From Massilia frigida (GTDB taxonomy: Bacteria; Pseudomonadota; Gammaproteobacteria; Burkholderiales; Burkholderiaceae_D), in NCBI RefSeq assembly GCF_011682175.1, contig NZ_WHJG01000037.1, positions 1-64,000 on the forward strand: DNA of 64,000 nt, written 5' to 3'. Below are positions 58,841 to 64,000 of this stretch, one piece after another. Both the position numbers and the translations under genes were made by a program. The notes under the pieces are model-generated. The model had not been told where the DNA came from. It did not search any database and saw only the letters and a list, made by a program, of their open reading frames with translations. The first letter of the stretch is position 1. Each line of letters opens with the position of its first letter.

Positions 58841-59260
58841 ATGAGATCCATCCTCGCTATCCTGAAAGAGAGCAAGACGATCGCCGTGGTCGGCCTGTCG
58901 AACCGGCCCGAGCGCGCCAGCCATGCCGTGGCCGCTTACCTGCAACGGCAGGGCTACCGCATCCTGGGCGTCAATCCCAGCTATGCCGGCCAGCACATCC
59001 TGGGCGTGCCGGTCTACGCCAGCCTGGCGCAAGCCGCCGCCGCCCTGGATGGTCCGATCGACGTCGTCGATTGCTTCCGCAGCGCCGACGCCATGCTCGC
59101 GCTCGCGCGCGAAGCCATCGATGCCGGGGCGCGCTGCCTGTGGATGCAGCTCGGCGTGGTAAACCAGGAAGCGGCCGACCTGGCCGCCGCTGCCGGGCTC
59201 GACGTGGTGATGGACCGCTGCATGAAAATCGAGCACGCGCACGCCGGCGCCGCGGCATGA
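58841..59260 (+). CDS. CoA-binding domain protein (YccU type)
   Basis: The 139-residue protein has the Rossmann-like CoA-binding fold of the YccU family: KTIAVVGLSNRPERASHAVAAYLQRQGYRILGVNP near the start and CLWMQLGVVNQEAADLAAAAGLDVVMDRCMKIEH at the end. The cellular role is unknown. ATG 58841 is preferred to an in-frame TTG at 58829. Its stop overlaps the PPK2 start (ATGA), so the two are translationally coupled. Confidence 0.85.
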   Translation: MRSILAILKESKTIAVVGLSNRPERASHAVAAYLQRQGYRILGVNPSYAGQHILGVPVYASLAQAAAALDGPIDVVDCFRSADAMLALAREAIDAGARCLWMQLGVVNQEAADLAAAAGLDVVMDRCMKIEHAHAGAAA

Positions 59261-60093
59261 AGGCGCGCACCCGTTTCCGCGCGCCGGCCGGCCTGAAGCT
59301 GCGCGATGCCGATGCCGGCGCCACGCCGCTGCGCGACAACGGCGGCATGCATCCCAAATCGAAGGACCAGATCAAGGCGCACGAGCGCGAACTGACCGAT
59401 GCGCTGACCGCGAAAATTTCGCTGCACCAGCAAATGCTGTATTCGCAGCGCAAGCAAAAAGTGCTCTTGGTACTGCAAGGCATGGATACCTCGGGCAAGG
59501 ATGGCACGGTGCGCGCGCTGTTCAGCCGCATCAACCCCATGGGTTTGAATGCGACCCAGTTCAAGGCGCCCAGCCTGGACGAAGCGGCGCATGACTTCTT
59601 GTGGCGGATTCATCCGCACGTGCCGGGCGCCGGCGAAATCGCCATCTTCAACCGCAGCCATTACGAAGACGTGCTGGTCACCCGCGTGCAAAAGCTGATC
59701 GACGACAAGGAATGCAAGCGCCGCTACGCCCACATCGCCGACTTCGAGCGCCTGCTGGCCGAAACCGGCACCGTGATCGTCAAGGTGTTCCTGCATATCT
59801 CGAAGGAGGAGCAGCGCGCGCGCTTGCAGGCGCGCCTGGACGACCCGGAAAAGCAATGGAAGTTCGACGAAAACGACATCGTCCAGCGCAAGCGCTGGGA
59901 TGACTATCGCGACGCCTACGAAAGGGCGATCGGCGCCACCGATGCCGACCACGCGCCGTGGTACATCATCCCGGCCGATTCCAAGACCCACCGCAACCTG
60001 CTGATCGCCACGCTGCTGCTGGAAGTGATGGAGGACCTGAACCTCGCCTTTCCCGAACCCGACCCGCGCCTGTCGGCGCTGAAGATCGACTAG
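59257..60093 (+). CDS. ppk2: polyphosphate kinase 2 (PPK2) family protein
   Basis: PPK2 enzymes transfer phosphate between polyphosphate and nucleotides. The 278-residue protein has Walker A GMDTSGKDG (75-83), the lid-type segment FNRSHYEDVLVTRV, and KRWDDYRDAYERAI with PADSKTHRNLLIATLLLE near the end. The single-domain form usually acts on AMP or ADP (class I/III) in the direction of nucleotide phosphorylation. Which nucleotide is used cannot be read off the sequence. Confidence 0.93.
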   Translation: MKARTRFRAPAGLKLRDADAGATPLRDNGGMHPKSKDQIKAHERELTDALTAKISLHQQMLYSQRKQKVLLVLQGMDTSGKDGTVRALFSRINPMGLNATQFKAPSLDEAAHDFLWRIHPHVPGAGEIAIFNRSHYEDVLVTRVQKLIDDKECKRRYAHIADFERLLAETGTVIVKVFLHISKEEQRARLQARLDDPEKQWKFDENDIVQRKRWDDYRDAYERAIGATDADHAPWYIIPADSKTHRNLLIATLLLEVMEDLNLAFPEPDPRLSALKID

Positions 60094-60121
60094 CCGGGCG
60101 CCGGGTGCCGGGCGGCGCGGC

Positions 60122-61456
60122 TCAGGCCGCGCGCGCTTGCGGCTGCGCCTGCGGCACGGCCGCGTCGGACGGGCCGTCGTCGAGCAAGTCGATCAAGCCG
60201 GCCAGCATGTCGCGGTCGCTCGCCAGGTCGGCCGTATTCAAGGCCAGGTCGCGCGCGATGTCGCGCAGGCGCCAGGTGATTTCACGCGTGGCCACGGCTT
60301 TTTCGAACTGCAGGGTGCCGTCGTCGTTGTCGTGCAAGCCATGGTTGTTTTTCAGGTAGGCGTCGAGCCCGGTGCTGATGAAGGCGCGCTCGATATTCCT
60401 GATGCGCGCCAGCGCCCGTTCGATCAAGGCCCACACGCGCGGCGAGCGCGCGGTATCTTCGCTCAGCATGTCTTGACCGGCTTGCAGGGAATCGGCAATC
60501 CGGCTCCACAGCCGCGCAATGGCCGCGTCATCGTTCTCGTCGGGCCGGGACGGGGCGATCGGCCGGTTGGCCGGCTGGTTGCGCAAGGCGCCCGAAATGG
60601 CCGACAGAAAATGGTGCGGATGCTCGCCCGGAATGATTTTCAAGGCCAGTTCGGCGCGTTCGAGCGGATAATCCTTGTGCAGCACGCCGGCCAGCATTTC
60701 CGCCACCGACACCGCCAGCCCCGGCCCGCTGATCATCCCGCCGGCCGACTGGCGCGGATAGCCGGTGCCGTCGAGCCGTTCGTGATGTTCCGACACCGCC
60801 CGCGCCACCGAGGCGGGGTAGGATTCGAGTTCCGTGATCAGCACCTGGCCGATGCGCGGATGGATCACCAGGTGCGCCCACTCGTGCGGCAGCAGGCGCT
60901 TGCCCGGCTTCAAATAAGCCGGATCGATGTACAGCTCCCCGATATCGTGCAGCAGGCCGGCCAGGGCCGCCGCCATCTGCTCATCGTTCGACAGTTGCAG
61001 CTTTTTCGCCATGCCGATCGACAGCAGGCTGACGGCGACGCTGTGTTCGAGCGCGCGCGGATGATCGCGGTCGGTGAGGGTGAGCATCATGCGCATGGCG
61101 TGGCCGAACTGCATGTTCGCCAGCAGCGTCTGCGGCGAAATGCCGCGCCCGGCGTTGCGCCCCAGGATACGGTTGATCGGGACGCTGGTGTCGAGAATGC
61201 GCGTGGCCGTCTCGAGGATCAGGCGGTTGTCGGCGCCGCCTTCGGCGCTCAGCGACGATTCCAGGGTCTTCTTGAGCTTGTGCCTGCCCAGGGTGTGCTG
61301 CTGGGCGCGGGTCAGCCTGGCGCCCTTGGCCACCAGCTTCATGCCGCGCACATCGACGATGTCTTCGCTGGCGGCGACATCCATGACCTCGGTCAGGTTC
61401 ATCAATTTGTTCAGGTAATGCTGGTTGACGCTGGTGCTCAGGCTGGCGCGATGCAT
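60122..61456 (-). CDS. HD-GYP-like phosphohydrolase-domain protein
   Basis: From ATG 61454-61456 with GGAGAA upstream the protein has 444 residues. The middle holds an HD domain, LLHDIGE (His170, Asp171), and HHERLDGTGYP (224-234), the hallmark of HD-GYP phosphodiesterases that degrade cyclic di-GMP. HDIGK is changed to HDIGE, and the late metal-binding D of the VADxFDAL motif reads VAEMLAGV, so activity is uncertain. The rest is helical and has no recognised sensor domain. It is convergent with ppk2. Confidence 0.8.
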   Translation of the reverse strand: MHRASLSTSVNQHYLNKLMNLTEVMDVAASEDIVDVRGMKLVAKGARLTRAQQHTLGRHKLKKTLESSLSAEGGADNRLILETATRILDTSVPINRILGRNAGRGISPQTLLANMQFGHAMRMMLTLTDRDHPRALEHSVAVSLLSIGMAKKLQLSNDEQMAAALAGLLHDIGELYIDPAYLKPGKRLLPHEWAHLVIHPRIGQVLITELESYPASVARAVSEHHERLDGTGYPRQSAGGMISGPGLAVSVAEMLAGVLHKDYPLERAELALKIIPGEHPHHFLSAISGALRNQPANRPIAPSRPDENDDAAIARLWSRIADSLQAGQDMLSEDTARSPRVWALIERALARIRNIERAFISTGLDAYLKNNHGLHDNDDGTLQFEKAVATREITWRLRDIARDLALNTADLASDRDMLAGLIDLLDDGPSDAAVPQAQPQARAA

Positions 61457-61649
61457 GGGTTCTCCGTCTCGATGCACATATGATAGCAAGTATTGCCATG
61501 CGGCATCATAAATAGTATCAATTATTTGCTGCCTGTTTTGGCAAGGTAGCCGCTTTGGCCATGCCCGCGCCCTCTGTCCATGCCCGCGTCCGCGCGCGCG
61601 GACGGATTGGCATAGAATGGGTTCCCCTTCCCATTGCATGGAAACGACA

Positions 61650-62249
61650 ATGTTCAAGATTTCGGCACTTCTCCTGTCCAGCCTGTCCGCTGTTGTATTG
61701 ATGAGCGATCCGGCGCAGGCCCAGGCGCCCGCGGCGGCCCCTGCGGCGGCACCGGTGCCGGCCGCGAGTTGCCCGGCCTTGCTCAAGCATCGTTTCAAGC
61801 GCCTGCAAGACGAGGCCCCGCAGGACTTGTGCCAGTACGCCGGCAAGGTGGTACTGGTCGTCAACACCGCCAGTTACTGCGGCTACACCAGCCAGTACCA
61901 GGGGCTGGAAAAGCTGTACGCCAAATACGCTGGCAAGGGCCTGGTGGTGCTGGGCTTTCCATCGAACGACTTCGGCAAGCAGGAGCCGGGCAACGCCAAG
62001 GAAATCGCCGATTTCTGCTACAACACCTACGGGGTCAAGTTCCCCATGTTCGCCAAGACCTCCGTGACCGGCGCTGCCGCCAATCCCCTGCACGCGGGCT
62101 TGATCAAGGCTACCGGCAAGGAGCCGAAATGGAACTTCACCAAGTACCTGATCGACCGGAACGGCAAGGTCATCGAACACTATCCGAGCAAGGTCACGCC
62201 GGAAGACAAGCAGCTCGTCAGCAAGATCGAGCTAGCTCTGGGCAGCTGA
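61650..62249 (+). CDS. periplasmic glutathione peroxidase family protein
   Basis: The 199-residue protein has a signal peptide and an Ala/Pro-rich linker (to about residue 40). The peroxidase motif is VVNTASYCGYTSQY with the catalytic Cys77, then FPSNDFGKQEPG and WNFTKYLIDRNG. Bacterial members use Cys in place of selenocysteine and often take electrons from thioredoxin-like proteins. The exported location suggests defence against peroxides outside the cytoplasm. In-frame starts at 61617 and 61638 are possible. Confidence 0.93.
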   Translation: MFKISALLLSSLSAVVLMSDPAQAQAPAAAPAAAPVPAASCPALLKHRFKRLQDEAPQDLCQYAGKVVLVVNTASYCGYTSQYQGLEKLYAKYAGKGLVVLGFPSNDFGKQEPGNAKEIADFCYNTYGVKFPMFAKTSVTGAAANPLHAGLIKATGKEPKWNFTKYLIDRNGKVIEHYPSKVTPEDKQLVSKIELALGS

Positions 62250-62285
62250 TCAGCTGACTGCGGGTAGCGGCGACCAATCTGGCCA

Positions 62286-62675
62286 TCAAGCGCTCAAGGC
62301 GAAACCTTCGTCAAGCCAGCCCGCGATCCCGCCCGTCATGATCTTGACCGGGCGTTCCAGCCGCGCGAGGCGGATTGCCGCCCGCGCCGCGCCGTTGCAA
62401 TGCGGGCCGGCGCAATAGACGACAAAGACCGTCCCGTCGGGATACCTGGCGATGCTCGATCCGATGATCTTGCGATGCGCCAGATCGAGCGCGCCCGGTA
62501 CGTGGCCGCTGCCGTATTTGTCGCTGCCGCGCACATCGAGCAGCACAAAATCCGGGCTGCCGCCGGCCAGCGCCTCGTGTACATCCCAGCAATCGGTTTC
62601 GAACGCGAACTGCGCTTCAAAGTGCGCCAGCGCGGCGGCGGAAGGGGCGGGTGCGACATCGGTAACAGCGGACAT
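62286..62675 (-). CDS. rhodanese-domain protein
   Basis: The 129-residue single-domain rhodanese has LLDVRGSDKYGSGHVPGALDLAH and the active-site loop beginning at Cys93 (PHCNGAARAA). Such proteins transfer sulfane sulfur from thiosulfate or persulfides, or act as carriers. AAGGAATTC stands before ATG 62673-62675. It is divergent from the GlxA-type regulator gene (94 bp between the starts), which may control it. Confidence 0.9.
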   Translation of the reverse strand: MSAVTDVAPAPSAAALAHFEAQFAFETDCWDVHEALAGGSPDFVLLDVRGSDKYGSGHVPGALDLAHRKIIGSSIARYPDGTVFVVYCAGPHCNGAARAAIRLARLERPVKIMTGGIAGWLDEGFALSA

Positions 62676-62769
62676 GGACGAATTCCTTGTTGTGAAAGAG
62701 CTCCTATTGTCGGTGGACCGTCGCGCCCTGCTAAGTGGCGCAAAAGCCATTCTGCGTTAAGATTGCGCC

Positions 62770-63729
62770 ATGAAAAAGCATCTTGTCGTGGCCCTGGCCT
62801 ATGACGGCCTGTGCACCTTCGAATTCGGCTGCACGGTCGAAGTGTTCGCGCTCGAACGTCCGGAACTGGAGGTGGACTGGTACGAATTCGCGGTATGCGC
62901 GGCCGAACCGGGGCCGATCCGCGCCGCCGGCGGCATCGTCATCAGCGCGCCCTACGCGCCGCAACTGCTGGAACGGGCCGACACCATCGTCATCCCCGGC
63001 TGGCGCGACCCCGACCAAGCGCCGCCGCCCGCCTTGCTGGCGCTGCTGCGCGCCGCCCATGCGCGCGGCGCGCGTTTGTGCTCGATCTGTTCGGGCGTGT
63101 TCGTGCTGGCCGCGGCCGGCCTGCTCGACGGCTTGCGCGCCACCACGCACTGGCGCTATGCCGAGCGGCTGGCGCGCCGCTATCCCGCGATCGAGGTGCT
63201 GCCGGACGACCTGTATGCCGATGCCGGCCAGATCATCACCTCGGCCGGTTCGGCGGCCGGCATCGACATGCTGCAGTATCTCGTGCGGCGCGATCATGGC
63301 GCCCGGGTCGGCAATCTGGTGGCGCAGCGGCTGGTGGTCGCCCCGCACCGCGAAGGCGGGCAGGCGCAGTATCTGCCGCGGCCCATGGCGCACGACGAGA
63401 AAGGGCGCCTGACGCACCTGATGGACTGGGTACGCGTGCATCCGGCCGAGCCGCATACGGTGGCCAGCATGGCGCTGCGCGCAGCCATGAGCGAGCGGAC
63501 CTTGCAGCGCCACTTCCATGACGCCACCGGTCTGGGCGCGCACGAATGGCTGATCCGCGAACGCATCGCGATCGTCAAGGACCTGCTCGAAAACCCCGCA
63601 TTGCCGCTGGCGCAGGTGGCCGAGCGCGCCGGTTTTGCCACGGAAGCGTCGCTGCGCCATCACTTCCGCCGCCTTGCCGCCACCACGCCGGGCGCGTACC
63701 GGCGCCAGTTCGCGCGCGTCGCCGCCTGA
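62770..63729 (+). CDS. GlxA-type AraC-family regulator with DJ-1/PfpI domain
   Basis: The 319-residue protein has an N-terminal DJ-1/PfpI-like domain (VVALAYDGLCTFEFGCTVEVFALERPE; ARLCSICSGVFVLAAAGLLDG with Cys104 and Cys107) and a C-terminal AraC pair of helix-turn-helix units (SERTLQRHFHDATGLGAHEWLI; LAQVAERAGFATEASLRHHFRR). GlxA-type regulators often control amino-acid-derived or detoxification genes. The divergent rhodanese gene is the nearest candidate target. Confidence 0.93.
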   Translation: MKKHLVVALAYDGLCTFEFGCTVEVFALERPELEVDWYEFAVCAAEPGPIRAAGGIVISAPYAPQLLERADTIVIPGWRDPDQAPPPALLALLRAAHARGARLCSICSGVFVLAAAGLLDGLRATTHWRYAERLARRYPAIEVLPDDLYADAGQIITSAGSAAGIDMLQYLVRRDHGARVGNLVAQRLVVAPHREGGQAQYLPRPMAHDEKGRLTHLMDWVRVHPAEPHTVASMALRAAMSERTLQRHFHDATGLGAHEWLIRERIAIVKDLLENPALPLAQVAERAGFATEASLRHHFRRLAATTPGAYRRQFARVAA

Positions 63730-63782
63730 GCGGCGCCCCGTCGATGGCGGGCGCGCAAGCAGTCATGCCGTCAGCGCTAGCG

Positions 63783-64000
63783 CTACAACTGATACGTCTT
63801 TCGCACTTCATCGATCAGAGAATGCCGCGAGCTGCGCTCCCGTTCATGGGGCGCGAACTGGCTGCTGGCGGTGTCGAGCAGGTCGACCGCCAGCGTCAGG
63901 CAGATCCGGTCGCGCGTCGACAGCGCCTGCCCGGCGGGCTTGCCAATGATCTCGCGGATGATCATCGTCGCCAGTTCCTTCGAGGCGACATCTTCCGGCA
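63783..64000 (-). CDS. partial gene, product unknown
   Basis: On the minus strand the frame is open from the window end (64000) to the stop at 63783, and reads ...PEDVASKELATMIIREIIG, ending IDEVRKTYQL. At least 72 C-terminal residues are visible; the start lies outside, or at an internal ATG (63965). It is helical and charged, with no recognised motif. It is convergent with the GlxA-type gene. Confidence 0.5.
   Translation of the reverse strand, partial: PEDVASKELATMIIREIIGKPAGQALSTRDRICLTLAVDLLDTASSQFAPHERERSSRHSLIDEVRKTYQL

Overview
The window looks like a chromosomal segment of a betaproteobacterium of the Oxalobacteraceae (Massilia/Duganella/Janthinobacterium-like). This is inferred from the high GC of most genes, the complete atpIBEFHAGDC operon behind mnmG-rsmG-parA-parB, a livGFKHM branched-chain amino-acid cluster, a PutA without a DNA-binding domain next to a divergent Lrp, and many GTCGTTCCCGC-type intergenic palindromes. 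No rRNA or tRNA genes were seen. Species cannot be settled from the sequence alone.

Bases 1-4901 are one end of a Tn7-like transposon with visibly lower GC. It carries the end of an upstream gene (probably tnsB), a TnsC-type ATPase gene, a large TniQ/TnsD-type target selector, and a second, shorter TniQ gene in convergent orientation. The element stops 22 bases downstream of the glmS stop codon, the classical attTn7 position. Its tnsC gene is broken by a 207-bp MITE with IS50/Tn5-like ends and a 9-bp target duplication; removing the insertion restores the frame exactly.

From 4.9 to 18 kb come housekeeping and metabolic genes: glmS and glmU (UDP-GlcNAc synthesis), an Lrp regulator with an ABC exporter pair whose ATPase has degenerate motifs, a DUF6279-like lipoprotein, rsmD, coaD, a ferredoxin, a chalcone-isomerase-like secreted protein, a LysR regulator and a chemotaxis receptor with a C-terminal sensor. 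At 18-24.3 kb lie a divergent Lrp/putA pair, alanine dehydrogenase and an MTA/SAH-nucleosidase-like gene.

The gene-free, AT-rich interval 24350-25322 holds four perfect DnaA boxes, several variants, and two diverged copies of a ~200-bp module. Each copy begins with TAG trinucleotide repeats followed by a DnaA box, the layout of a bacterial origin unwinding region. Together with a cluster of parS sites (32.4-36.4 kb), parAB and mnmG-rsmG, this makes the interval a strong candidate for oriC.

From 25.3 to 36.3 kb are a nitronate monooxygenase, a GMC oxidoreductase, the liv cluster, an alpha/beta-hydrolase remnant, a MarR/tautomerase pair, an iron alcohol dehydrogenase and a TSUP permease. From 36.5 to 48.6 kb come mnmG-rsmG-parA-parB and the ATP synthase operon, all transcribed away from the candidate origin. 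From 48.8 kb on, the content is more accessory: an orphan type VI VgrG with a long spike and C-terminal extension, two secreted metalloproteases (M9 and M6), a DUF2726-like protein, a serine hydrolase, a CoA-binding protein overlapping a PPK2 kinase, an HD-GYP-like protein, a periplasmic glutathione peroxidase, a rhodanese, a GlxA-type regulator and a gene cut by the window end.
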